Source: Volvox africanus
Lineage: Eukaryota > Chlorophyta > Chlorophyceae > Chlamydomonadales > Volvocaceae
Length of the DNA: 64,000 bases
Direction of reading: 5' to 3'
Assembly (NCBI GenBank): GCA_030268105.1
Contig: BSDZ01000004.1
Location: 6,428,001 to 6,492,000 of the forward strand
The notes below the pieces were generated by a model. The model was not told the origin of the DNA, made no database searches, and saw nothing but the letters and a program-made list of their open reading frames with translations. A program made the translations under genes and the position numbers. The first letter of the stretch is position 1. Every line of letters begins with the position of its first letter. Shown here piece by piece: positions 34,519-46,050 of the stretch.

Positions 34519-35719
34519 CCTAGCTAGCCAACCCGACTTTATTGTGGCTGCTAGAGCGCCGGATAGAGGTCTTGAGACTGTTGGCACGCGAGCCACTCAA
34601 GAGCCCCTTGTCCCTCAGACCCCTGCTCACTTAATTGTGCCGCATTCAGCAGTTAATACGAATATGGACAACACTGCTGGACCAAGGGTTCTGCCATTAC
34701 CTCAAGCTCGAGGGCATGATGACATCCCTGAGGTGATGAGATTGTCAATTCCCGTTCCTAGGCTCAAGATCTCGCTAACTGAAAAGACAGCAGGACATAG
34801 CATAGCCGATGCAACTCGTGCGTACGTGCGTGACGCTAAAAAGTATCTCCAGGCTGTTCATGGTGGCGATAATGATGGTATCAGGTGTCTCTTCGTTGGT
34901 AACACCCTCGAGGGCTCAGCGAAGGACTGGTATCGCGAATGGACCACCGCCTGGGGCGACTATACTTTTGACGAGATGATCGCCGCTTTGCTCGCACGAT
35001 TCGCTACTGAGGTTCAAGCACGTGATGTGGAGGCTCGTAAGGTTTTGGCAGCCGGTAGCTACCACATGCGTCGGGGTGAAAATGTACCTGCGTACCAGTC
35101 ACGCTTCGAAGCACTAGTGACCCCCATTGCTGATCTCACCAAAACCGAGCGTGTCTTTTGGTTTAAGCGAGGCCTGACGAAACTTTTGGCTAAATGGTGC
35201 GCTACTGACTTGGCTGGGGTGCCGATCAAGTCGTATGATGCCTTGGTCACTTTTGCTAAGGGTACGGAAATACGACTCCTTGCCAGTGAGGAAGAAGTCA
35301 AGTCTGTCCCTCGTGCAAATGCCGTGCAAGTGCAGGATCCGCTTGGGGAAGCTGTAGCTCTCAACCAGGAACTCGGAGCGACCCGCCCCACGCCTACTGC
35401 CGCGACGCGACGTAGCAACTGGCAACGCCAGGCGCGCGGGGGCGCTAGCTCGGGTGTCCGCGGGTCAGGAGGAGCAGGTCCGAGCTCGGACCCGGCTAAG
35501 AGCAGGAAGCGTGGTGGTGCGCCGTCGTCGGCAGCCGCACAGCGCTCTGACCCCAATGCGAAGCGGACTCGCACGGATGACTCGTATATGCCAAAATGGA
35601 ATTGCAATCGTTCCGAGTTTGAACGTCGGAAAGCGGCCAATGTTTGTCTACGGTGCGCGGAGAGTCATCCTACGAAGGATTGCCCGCTAATGCCGCCGTT
35701 TGTACCTCAGCCGAAATAG
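34484..35719 (+). CDS. gag: A3 gag
   Basis: 411 codons, uninterrupted, ending at TAG 35717-35719. The same domain order as A2 and A4, but more replacement differences in the capsid region (REWTTAWGDYTFDEMIA against RNWTNARGSYTFDELVA). The zinc knuckle CLRCAESHPTKDC is kept. The frame runs into pol after the TAG. Confidence 0.95.
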   Translation: MSVEHDDTPHTSLASQPDFIVAARAPDRGLETVGTRATQEPLVPQTPAHLIVPHSAVNTNMDNTAGPRVLPLPQARGHDDIPEVMRLSIPVPRLKISLTEKTAGHSIADATRAYVRDAKKYLQAVHGGDNDGIRCLFVGNTLEGSAKDWYREWTTAWGDYTFDEMIAALLARFATEVQARDVEARKVLAAGSYHMRRGENVPAYQSRFEALVTPIADLTKTERVFWFKRGLTKLLAKWCATDLAGVPIKSYDALVTFAKGTEIRLLASEEEVKSVPRANAVQVQDPLGEAVALNQELGATRPTPTAATRRSNWQRQARGGASSGVRGSGGAGPSSDPAKSRKRGGAPSSAAAQRSDPNAKRTRTDDSYMPKWNCNRSEFERRKAANVCLRCAESHPTKDCPLMPPFVPQPK

Positions 35720-38700
35720 GGGCTTGCCCGGGTTCCTGTGGAGGGGGCACCACCCGGGATTTCTGAACTAACGCGTGGTCGGTGGTCATCCTTACGGCCA
35801 GCCGTGAAGGCATTGTTGCCTTGTGTACTTGGACACATCGAGCGAGTCATTGCGCGACGCATCACGCTTGACGGACGCACGGGACTTCTCTGCTTCGATC
35901 CGTTGTGTAATTTGTTTACACCTCGCCGTCCCCTGTCGTCTATCGATCTGTCTAACCACGTGGTTTTGTTCATCCCCTCGTCTCTGCGTGAGATGTCGGA
36001 ACAGTTGGCCGTTTATAGGAGATGTAGGCGTCAATATCCAGGCACCGCCGCATGTGTATTACTCCCCGCTTTCTGTCGGCGCAAGCAGAGGCATCGTTGA
36101 GGGGTATGCGGCATGTCCACCGGTTCGAGCCGGGCACCGTTTTGTTTAATGGTGTGGATCGGGAGGGTACGCTGGCTCCGTGGCCAGGCACATCCTACTC
36201 GGTTGACGTTTGGTACGAAGCTCCTGATGAGGGTGCCGTAGGTTACGGACCCGCCCTAAGTGCACTAACGTTATCTGCTGGGCAGTCGCTCGTAGATAAT
36301 CGTGTCCCAGTGGTTCAGATCGGTTTGAATGGCCGTACTCTGAAGGCACTTGTTGACACCGGTGCCAGCGACGACTTCATCTCTGTCGCAGAGGTGAATG
36401 TGCTGGGGTTGACCCCAGAGTCGTCTGATTGTCCACAGGTTACCCTTGCTGACGGGGGTAAGCATCCCATCGTGGGCAGGATTACCCTTAGCCTATCGAT
36501 AGGCCCTTTGCGTGTTGTGACCCGGCCGTACGTGCTGCAGGGCTTAGCAGAGACTGCACCGTACATAATGGGGTCGTCGACATTACGGCAGTACCGCGCG
36601 CGCATCGACATGGAGACCGCAACCCTGCATATGTGCAAGGGTACTCTGTCGATTAAGGTACCTTTCCTGTCGTTCGAACATGTCACACCAAAGGAGGGCG
36701 AAGCTGAGGCGGTGCCTATGGTTAATTTCGCTGTGACCGCAATGGCCGCACGAATCGAACCAGAGCTAGTCGGGCGTAAGGAGGCCGTCCGTTTGTTACG
36801 GAAGGGTGCCCACGGACTGCTTTTAAGGCCGCGGGTGAGCTGTTGTGTCACCACCGCGCAGATTTCTGCGGATCCTGAGGTTGAGGCCCTACTGTCGCAG
36901 TATGAGGACGTCTTTAAAGATATCCCTGGCCTACCACCTATGCGTCCTGTTGATCACACAATCCCTCTCGTGCCTGGAGCGCAGCCTACGGCCCGGCCAA
37001 TGTACAGGTTGAGTCCATTGGAGCTGGACGAGGTGAAGCGCCAGGTGACGGATTTGCTCGCGAAGGGTATGATACGCCCCAGCACATCCCCGTATTCTGC
37101 ACCGATTTTGTTTGTCGGTAAGAAGGATGGGACCTTGCGCATGTGCATTGATAACCGGGGGTTAAATGCGAATACGGTGAAAAATCGCTACCCTTTGCCA
37201 CGCGTTGACGACCTGTTGGATAAGCTGAAGGGCTCGGCTTATTTTTCCTCAATTGACTTACAACAGGGCTACAATCAGATTCGCATCACTGCCTCTGATA
37301 TCCCGAAAACCGCTTTTCGGACACCCTTCGGTCACTTTGAGTATACGGTTCTATCGTTTGGTTTGACTAATGCCCCTGCGACGTTTCAGGCGGTTATGGA
37401 CCGAATGTTTAGGCCGTTTATCGACAGGTTCGTTGTTTGCTACCTGGATGACATCTTGGTATATTCTAAGACGCGTGAGGAGCACTTGGAGCATCTTCGG
37501 CTCGTGCTCGACGTTATGAGGCGGGAGCAATTGTTTGCTAAACGCGCCAAATGCTTTTGGGCGCAGCCTCAGGTGGAATATTTGGGCCACATTGTGTCGG
37601 CCACCGGTGTGAAGATGGACCCGCGGAAGGTCGCCGTGGTTCACGATTGGCCCGCACCTCAGAACCTCACAGAGCTGCGTAAGTTCCTTGGCTTGACCAA
37701 TTATTTCCGGAAGTTCATTGAAAAATATTCCATCATTGCGGCCCCGCTTACTAACTTAACTCGCAAAGGCGTTTTCGTTTCGCTCGAGTCGTGGACGTCG
37801 CAATGCCAGCGGGCATTCGAAGAGCTCAAACGAATCGTTGCCGAAGATGTCACCCTTGCATTCCCTGATTACTCATTGCCATTTCGTGTTGAGGTAGTGT
37901 CTGATGCCTCAATATTTGGAAGCGGCGCTGTATTGTTACAGGAAGGGCGACCGATCGCCTTCACGAGTAAGAAGTTTTCTGGTGCGGAGATTCGCTACAC
38001 CACCGGGGAACAGGAGCTTCTGGCAGTGCTGCATGCTTTAAAGGAATGGTGCTGTTACCTCGAGGGACGCCCATTTACTTTAAAGACTGACCACAAGCCC
38101 CTAACGTTTTTGCAAAGCGTTCCGACGTTGAACCGCCGTCAGGCTAGGTGGATGGAATACCTAGCTAGGTTCGACTGCACCTGGGAGTATATTTCTGGTA
38201 AATTGAATATTGCCGATGCTCTCAGTCGACATCCGTCACTACACGCTGCAATTTTAGCAGCGCCCGTCGTGCGACCGCATAACGAGGAGGTGCCGATCGC
38301 GACGGACCTCACGGAGCGGTTGAAGGTTGCCTACAACGCAGATGCCTGGTTCTCGGAGCCGGCTAATGTAGAAAACCTTCGCAAGCAGAATGGCCTTTGG
38401 CTACGGGCGGAGGGTGCAGCTACGCAAATCGTCGTTCCGAACGACGACGCGCTACGCTACGACATCCTTGCGCGGTTCCATGAGGACCCGTTAGCAGGAC
38501 ACCCTGGTAGCAAGCGGTTGGTCGAGTTGGTGCAACGTTCCTTTTGGTGGCCTCGTTTGGCTAAGGATGCGGCGAACTTCGTACAGACATGCAGTCTGTG
38601 CCAGCGCAATAAGGCTTTGTCCGGTAAGGGTCATGGGTTGTTGCAACCGTTGCCTGTCCCGGATGCGCCTTGGGAAAGTGTTTCCATGGACTTCGTAGTC

Positions 38701-39780
38701 GCGCTGCCCAAAACTGAGGGGGGATACGATGCGGTGTTCGTAATGGTCAATCGTCTGACTAAGATGGTTCACCTAGCACCATGCACATCATCCTGCACGG
38801 CTGAGCAAACCGCACGTTTGTTTTTCGATAATGTGGTTCGGTTACACGGGGTTCCCAAAAATGTGATCTCGGACCGTGGTGGGCAGTTCACGTCTAAGTT
38901 TTGGGAAGCGCTCTGCAAACTAGTTGGCATGCGCGTCAACCTGAGCACGGCGTATCACCCGCAGACTGATGGTCAAACCGAACGCACAAATCGCACGTTG
39001 GGTGATATGTTGCGCAATTATGCTGGTCGCACACCACTTGTTTGGGATACATATTTGACTGCGGCAGAATTCGCGCTTAACAACACTGTGAACCGCTCAA
39101 CAGGCAAAAGTCCGTTCTTTCTCAACTACGGATTTCATCCCGCGCTACCCGTGTGGCGTGAGTTGGAAGTGAACGTGCCTGCTGCTAAACTTTTTGCCAA
39201 GTCTTTTATGTCCTGAATCACAGACGCGAAGTCATGTTTGGACGCGGCGCAGCAACGAACGACGGAATATTACAACAAATCCAAGCAGGATGTGACGTTT
39301 TCGGAAGGGCAACTCGTGTTGCTAAGCACCAAGAACTTGCGTTCCTTGGCCGACGGATCCCGAAAACTCTTACCTCGCTGGATTGGTCCGTATCCTGTCA
39401 TGCGCATGGTTGGGAATGTGGCTGTGGAGCTTGCATTGCCCGCTGATATGACCATTCACCCCACGTTTCACGTATCTCTTGTCCGTCCTTATCGTGGTAC
39501 GGAACCCGTCCCTGAGCCTACTAACGCCCCCACAGCGATCGAACCAGTTCCCGAGACCTGGATCGCTGGTAAACAGAAGTTTTACGATGTGGAGCGGGTG
39601 TTAGATTATCGCGCGCATCGTGTGGGCCGACACCAACGTAAGCGGACAGTACACGAGTACTTGGTCAAGTGGACAGGGTATACCAGCGAGCACAACTCAT
39701 GGGAACCGGCACGCAACTTCTCGCAGGACATGAAGCCCCTGCTCGAAGAAGCCCGCAAACGTGCCACGCAAGCCCAATGA
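35720..39780 (+). pseudogene. pol: A3 pol, one frameshift and one stop
   Basis: The frame from the gag TAG is lost near 36085 by the same single-G deletion seen in A2. It then runs open for 1,054 codons to TGA at 39214-39216, where A4 has CGA (Arg) in the integrase C-terminal region. The remaining 180 codons (39238-39780) hold the chromodomain. One further change replaces Asp by Asn in MVDRLTK of the integrase core. It would not give a full polyprotein. Confidence 0.93.
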
Positions 39781-39839
39781 CCCTTGCAGTCGATGCTGTA
39801 TGATGCAGCGAGGACGCTGCATACGGGAGGGGGGATAAT

Positions 39840-40671
39840 TGTTGTGCTACGGTTCATTTCCCGCCGATGTGTAGGTCGATGCGACCCTACGAGGCGAAGT
39901 GTTATCTTGATGAATGTATGAATGACTATTGCATATGAATGAACCTGCATGATATAGATGTATTCGCATACATTTATATATGCATTTGGCATGTTGTCAT
40001 AATCCATCGCGACATCGCATCATGGCAAATCCGCCTAGCATGCATAAAATACTGAATCATTGAAGTGCGCATTATGCTCGTGCTATGAAACGATAAGTAA
40101 TATTATCCGATATAATATTACTTCATTACAGCACACGTTGAGAGCGCCGCACTTGTCACGATGCATGCCTTGCAACCGGATATCGTTATCCGGACCCTTG
40201 CATCATGCGAATGCCGGAAAGGCTTATACGTTGTTATACATGGACATCGCCTATACGCAGTAGGGTTGTCACACTTAGGATCGGCCTCCTAGTGTGAATC
40301 GTACGGCATCGTGATGCTACGAGTATAACAGATGCGAGGACGGCTAAGCAAGACAAGACATTCGATACCGGAGAACACTCGTGTGTTCTACATTATTATT
40401 GCTATACGCTATTCTACTTAGCCCGAGCTAAGCCTAAACTTCGCTATCACCGCCGCGTGATGATTGCTTGCTTCCGGTGCTGACGGCGATTACGTCCATT
40501 GCACTGCTTCGATCTCTAAGACTATAAGTTATATCTCTTCTTGTTTGAAGTCTTCCGCTGTCTCTGTTTGCTCGCGCTTGTCTTGCTGTACTTGCAAGTG
40601 CTCGCGCATTGGTGTCGCAAGCCTTCAGACGTGCAGATACTGATGAGCAAACACGAAGGAGAGGTACAACA
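39840..40671 (+). repeat. A3 3' LTR
   Basis: 832 bp, ends GTACAACA before AAGGG. It contains the A3-specific insertion. Confidence 0.96.
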
Positions 40672-41083
40672 AAGGGATCACTGCATGGGAAAACTTCATG
40701 TTTGATGAGTTGACTGTCACCCTGCTTGCACGCTTTACCCCAGAAGCTCAGTCACGTGATATTGAGGCACACTGTATGTTAGCCTTTGGCTCATTTTTCA
40801 TGTTTCCGAATGAAACTGTAACTGCCTACTAATCACATTTTGAGGCTCTTGTGATGCCAATTGTCCTAAGAGCTGAGATGCGTATTCCAGCTAGACAGAA
40901 TGCTTTAAGATTTGTGCCTCATGTGACTGCCATGCAAGCGCAGGACTCATGACTGACAAAAGGGGAGTGTACACAATCCAAGCTTGTGCGTCGGAAGGAG
41001 ATCACTCTCTGTTGGAGATGTGCGGTGGGTTATCTCATGATGGATTGCCATTGTTGCCGCCTTTGGCCCCACGGTCAAAGTAG
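40672..41083 (+). pseudogene. gag: B3 gag, C-terminal part
   Basis: Resumes after A3 with FDELTVTLLARFTPEAQSRD, then decays. The zinc knuckle is worn (CWRCAVGYLMMDC, His replaced by Tyr). It ends at TAG 41081-41083 followed by GGGGATGCCTGG, the same arrangement as in the other copies. Confidence 0.82.
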
Positions 41084-43524
41084 GGGGATGCCTGGATTGA
41101 TGCGGAGTTGACTCCATCCGGGACAGCGGAACAAATGCATGGTCGGTGGTCATTCGTACGTCCAACTGTGAAGCATCGTTGCTTTTAGTTCTTGAGAACA
41201 TGTCGTTTTGTTCATTTCCTCATCTCAAAGTGAGCCGTTCGAACAGCTGGTCAGGTACATGAGATGTAGACATCAATATCCGGACACTCCCGCATGTTTG
41301 TTACTACCATTTCACAGCCAGCGTAGGGCTACCCCTTTGTTAAACAATATGCAACGTGTCCTCTGATTCAAGTCAGGCACTGTATTGATTGATGATGTGA
41401 ACGTGGCGGGATCCGCAGTTCTGTTGCCAGAATTGTCCTATGCCTTTGATGTCTGGTATGAAGCCCCTGTAGCGGTTCTTGTTAATTTTCAGCCCGCCCT
41501 GGAATCACTTTTGTTATCTGTGGAGTCGACTCTGACAGATTATTGTGTTTCCATTATTGAAGTCGGCCTCGCTGGTCGAATGATGAAGGCACTTGAGGAT
41601 ACTAGTGCCAGTGATGACTTCATCTTAGCAAAGGAGGTGAATGTGTTGGGGTTGACCCCACAGTCGTCTGATTGTGTCAGGTTGCCCTCGTTGATGAGGG
41701 TAAGCATCCCATCGTGGGCAGGACCCTTAGTCGTCGAAGGACTCTCTGTGTGTTAGGGCCCAATGAGTGCAACAAGGTCTCTCGGAGACAGCACTACATG
41801 GACATTGGGTGCCGCGACATAACGACAGTATCGCGCGCGCATCAATATGGAGTCCAGCACAATTGGCCATTGTGCAAAAGGGAACCTATCGCCTAGGTAC
41901 CTTGTCTGTCGTACCAAGATGTCACACCAGAGGAGGGCGGAACTGTTGCGGAGCCTATGGTTAATTTCGCTTAGCGGCGTTCGTCCGCCGAAATAAAGAA
42001 CCCAAGCTTGAAGGGTGCAAAAGAAACCTATCAAATGATAAGGGAAGGCGCCCATGAATTGCTTGCGAGGCCTTGGGTGCAATCGATTGCTACCGCCGCA
42101 CAGTCTCTTGTGAAAGATTCTGAGGTCGCAGCCCCCTATTGCCAAATTATACCGATGCATTTGTCATCCTGGGGCTCCCACCTATGTTACCTGCTGACCA
42201 TACGATCCCTCTTGTGCCCGAGCACAACCCGTTTCATAACCTATGTACAGGTTAAGCCCGCTAAAGTTGAGTGGATGAAGCGGCGAGTGAGGGATCTGCT
42301 CGCAAAGGGTATGGTTCGGCCCAGCACATCGCCTTATCCTGCACCGATATTGTTTGTCGGTAAGAAGGATGGGACGTTGCGTATGTGCATTAATTATCGG
42401 GGCTTCAATGTGAACACGATTAAAAATCGCTACCCTTTGCCGCGCGTCGATGACCTGCTCGATAAGCTGAAAGACTCAGCTTATTTTGCCTCGATTGACC
42501 TTCAACAAGGGTATAATCAGATACGCATTGCTGCCTCTGATACTCCGAAAACCGCTTTCCGGACTCCCTTTGGTCACTTTGAGTATACTGTCTTGTCGTT
42601 TGGACTTTCTAATGCGCCCGCCACATTTCAAGTAGTGATGGATCGCATGTTCAGACCGTATATCAACAGGTTCGTCAATTGTTATTTGGATGATATTCTA
42701 ATATATTCCAAGACGCGCAAGGAGCACCTGAAGCATCTCGAGCTCGTGCTTGAGGTGACGAAGCGGGAGCAATTGTTTGCTAAACGCGCCAAGTGCTTTT
42801 GGGTGCAGCCTCAAGTGGAGTATTTGGGCCACATCATGTCGGCCACTGGGATAAGGATGGTCCCACGGAAGGTAGCTGTGGTTCACGAATGGCCCATGCC
42901 TCAGAACCTCACCGAACTACGCCAGTTCATGGGTTTGACCAACTACTTCCGTAAGTTTATCAAAAATTACTCCATTATTGCGGCCTCGCTTACGAATTTG
43001 ACGAAGAAAGGAGGTTTTGCTTTCCTTGAAGCCTGGACACCCGCGTGTCAGCGGGCATTCGAAGAGCTCAAGCGAATCGTCGCCGACGATGTTACCCTCT
43101 CTTTCCCTGATTACTCGTTGTCATTTCGTGTTGAAGTTATATCGGATGCTTCCTTGCATGGAAGCGGCGCTGTATTGTTGCAGGAAGGACGACCGATCAC
43201 CTTCACGAGTAAGAAGTTCTCGGGTGCGGAGACCTGATATACAACCGGAGAACAGGAGCTGTTGGCAGCTCTGCATGCTTTGAAGGAATGGCGTTGCTAC
43301 CTCGAGGGCCGCCCTTTTACGCTAAAGACCGATCATAAGCCGCTGACATTCTTGCAGAGTGTCCCCACACTTAACCGACGACAAGCCCGGTGGATGGAAA
43401 ATCTATCTCGTTTCAACTGCACATGGGAGTATATCGCCAGCAGAATTAATATTGCTGACGCCCTCAGTCGACATCCATCATTACATGCTGCAATTTTGGC
43501 AGCACCAGTTACTCGTTTGCGCAG
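41084..43524 (+). pseudogene. pol: B3 pol, first part
   Basis: Pre-protease and protease regions are broken by many indels (the DTG motif reads DTSASDD with an upstream EDTS). From 42242 the RT is well preserved, with YLDDILIYSK and a long open stretch to TGA 43235-43237. That stop is at the same codon as in B2. RNase H follows to 43524, where A4 is inserted (TSD CGCAG). Confidence 0.9.
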
Positions 43525-44348
43525 TGTTGTGTTACGGTTCATTTCCCGCCGACGCGTAGGTCGACGCGATCCTACGAGGCGAAGTGCTTTTGTGATGAAC
43601 GCATTGCATATGAATGAATCTGCATGATATAAATGTATTCGTGTACCTTTATATATGCATTTGGCATGTTGTCATTATCCATCGCGACATCGCATCATGG
43701 CAAATCCGCCTAGCATGCATGAATGACCGAATCATTGAAGTGCGCATTATGCTCGTGCTAGGAAACTATAAGTAATATTATCTGATATAATATTACTTCA
43801 TTAAAACACACGTTGAGAGCGCCGCACTTGTCGCGATACATGCCCTGCAACCGGATATCGTTATCCGGACCCTTGCATCATGCGAATGCCGGAAAGGCTT
43901 ATACGTTGTTATGCGTAGACATCGCCTAGACGCAGTAGGGTTGTCACATCTAGGATCGGCCTCCTGATGTGAATCGTACGGCATTGCGATGCTGCGAGTA
44001 TAACAGATGCGAGGACGGCTAAGCTAGACAAGACATTCGATACCGGAGAACACTTGTGTGTTCTACATTATTATTGCTATACGCTATTCTACTTAGCCCG
44101 AGCTAAGCCTGAACTTCGCTAATCACCGCCGCGTGATGATTGCTTGCTTCCGGCGCTGACGGCGATTTCGTCCATTGCATCGTTCTGATCCGTAAGACTG
44201 TAAGTTATATCTCTCTCCGTCTTGAAGTCTTCCGCTGTCCCTGTTTGCTCTCGCTTGCCTTGCTGTACTTGCAAGTGCTCGCGCATCGGTGTCGATAGTC
44301 TCCAGACGTGCAGATACTCATGAGCAAACGCGAACGAGAGGTACAACA
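43525..44348 (+). repeat. A4 5' LTR
   Basis: 824 bp, TGTTGTGTTACGG...GTACAACA. Palindromes: GTAATATTATCTGATATAAT block near 43771-43800 and CCGGATATCGTTATCCGG at 43852-43869. One T differs from the usual TGTTGTGCTACGG start. Confidence 0.96.
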
Positions 44349-44415
44349 ATTTGGTATCGAGACAGGTTCGTTGCCTAACTGTCTCTCTTTGTCTAATCGG
44401 AAGTAGGTTCTTTCT

Positions 44416-44849
44416 ATGGCGAGTTCCAGCGACGAACCACGAGGACCGCTAGATACTTTTGCCGAAGACTTAGGCCGCGCCGTTTTGGACGCCGCCGCTT
44501 CCGGTTTGTAATTGTTTAATTGCTTTTGTTTAGATTGCTGCACTTGTTGTGTAAGTGTACGCTCTGAGTCGCAGGTAATCTCAGTGCACCGGCATTGCTT
44601 GCCGCGGCGACTGAGACCGGCGTTCGTCCGGACCAGTTGGCGACTCTCATTGCCCAAACTACGGAGATCAGGACTCAGCTGGGCAATTACTTGCTGAGTT
44701 TGCTGAATCTTCTCAAGAGTACTGTCGGTAGGCTCACCGAATCACTTTGTACTCTTGCCTTTGCGATAGAAGTCGGCTTCTATTACGCAAAACTAGGGTA
44801 TCGTTTCGTGCTCCATGTCCGCGGAACACGACGATACGCCGCACACTAG
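44416..44849 (+). CDS. A4 leader ORF upstream of gag, two exons
   Basis: First exon 44416-44503 (88 nt), phase-1 intron 44504-44573 (GTTTGTAATT...GAGTCGCAG), second exon from 44574, open to TAG 44847-44849 and overlapping the gag ATG (44815) in another frame. The product begins MASSSDEPRGPLDTFAEDLG and has a Leu-rich segment (LLSLLNLLKS). A second intron may start at the conserved GAGTACTG near 44718. None of the simple donor and acceptor choices tested fuses it in frame to gag, so separate translation or a regulatory role is possible. Confidence 0.55.
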
Positions 44850-46050
44850 CCTAGCTAGCCAACCCGATTTCGTTGTAGCTGCTAGAGCGCCGGATAGAGG
44901 TCTTGAGACTATTGGCGCGAGAGCCACTCAAGAGCCCCTTTTCTTTCAGACCCCTGCTCACTTAATTGTGCCGCATTCAGCAGTGAACATGAATATGGAC
45001 AACACTGCTGGACCAAGGGTTCTGCCATTACCTCAAGCTCGAGGGCATGATGACATCCCTGAGGTGATGAGATTGTCGATTCCCGTTCCTAGGCTCAATA
45101 TTTCGCTGACCGACAAGACACCAGGGTATAGCATAGCCGATGCAACTCGTGCGTACGTGCGTGACGCTAAAAAGTACCTCCAGGCTGTTCATGGTGGCGA
45201 TAATGACGGTATCAGGTGTCTCTTCGTTGGTAACACCCTCGAGGGCGCAGCGAAGGACTGGTATCGCAATTGGACCAACGCCCGAGGCAGCTATACTTTT
45301 GACGAGTTGGTCGCCGCTTTGCTCGCACGATTCGCTACTGAGGTTCAAGCACGCGATGTGGAAGCTCGTAAGGTTTTGGCAGCCGGTAGCTACCACATGC
45401 GTCGGGATGAAAATGTACCTGCGTACCAGTCACGCTTCGAAGCACTTGTGACTCCCATTGCTGACCTCACCGAATCTGAGCGTGTCTTTTGGTTTAGGCG
45501 AGGCCTAACGAAACTTTTGGCTAAATGGTGCGCCACTGACTTGGTTGGAGCGCAGATCAAGTCGTATGATGCTTTGGTCGCTTTTGCTAAGGGCGCGGAG
45601 ATACGACTTCTTGCCGGCGAGGAAGAAGTCAAGTCTGCCCCTCGTGCAAATGCCGTGCAAGTGCAGGATCCGCTTGGGGAAGCTGTGGCTCTCGACCAGG
45701 ACCTCGGCGCGACCCGCCCCACGCCTACTGCCGCAACGCGACGCAGCAACGGGCAACGCAAGGCGCGCGGGGGCGCTAGCTCGGGTGTCCGTGGTACAGT
45801 AGGAGCAGGTCCGAGCTCGGACCCAGCTAGGAACAGGAAGCGTGGTGGTGCGCCGTCGTCGGCAGCCGCACAGCGTTCCGACCCCAACGCGAAGCGTACT
45901 CGTACGGACGACACATTTATGCCAAAATGGAATTGCAATCGTTCCGAATTCGAGCGTCGAAAATTGGCCAACGTTTGTCTACGGTGTGCGGAGAGCCATT
46001 CTACGAAGGATTGCCCTCTAATGCCGCCGTTTGTACCTCAGCCGAAATAG
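44815..46050 (+). CDS. gag: A4 gag
   Basis: 411 codons to TAG 46048-46050. The N-terminal third is Thr/Pro/Ala-rich. Residues about 95-215 form the retrotransposon gag capsid-like region (YVRDAKKYLQ, FVGNTLEGAAKDW, YQSRFEAL). The 290-370 region is Arg/Gly/Ser/Ala-rich and basic, suited to RNA binding. The zinc knuckle at 388-400 has the spacing CX2CX3HX4C, one residue short of the usual CX2CX4HX4C. It assembles particles by family analogy. The ATG choice fits the common start in A2 and A3. Confidence 0.96.
   Translation: MSAEHDDTPHTSLASQPDFVVAARAPDRGLETIGARATQEPLFFQTPAHLIVPHSAVNMNMDNTAGPRVLPLPQARGHDDIPEVMRLSIPVPRLNISLTDKTPGYSIADATRAYVRDAKKYLQAVHGGDNDGIRCLFVGNTLEGAAKDWYRNWTNARGSYTFDELVAALLARFATEVQARDVEARKVLAAGSYHMRRDENVPAYQSRFEALVTPIADLTESERVFWFRRGLTKLLAKWCATDLVGAQIKSYDALVAFAKGAEIRLLAGEEEVKSAPRANAVQVQDPLGEAVALDQDLGATRPTPTAATRRSNGQRKARGGASSGVRGTVGAGPSSDPARNRKRGGAPSSAAAQRSDPNAKRTRTDDTFMPKWNCNRSEFERRKLANVCLRCAESHSTKDCPLMPPFVPQPK
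46048..46050 (+). promoter_or_regulatory. in-frame UAG between gag and pol, probable readthrough site
   Basis: Context is CCG AAA TAG GGG CTT GCC CGG, with pol open in the same frame straight after it. The same in-frame TAG occurs in A1-A3, in B2 (ACT TAG GAA GTT GCC CGG) and in B3 (AAG TAG GGG GAT GCC TGG). TAG does not occur elsewhere within A4 gag or pol, so general reassignment of UAG is unlikely. Confidence 0.75.

Larger units (their letters stand above)
33186..40671 (+). mobile_element. A3, full-length chromovirus inside B3 gag
   Basis: 7.49 kb. TSD AAGGG (33181-33185, 40672-40676) is perfect. 5' LTR 33186-34017 and 3' LTR 39840-40671 are both 832 bp with about nine differences by eye, so the insertion is recent but older than A1. 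Gag is intact; pol has one frameshift and one stop. Confidence 0.97.
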
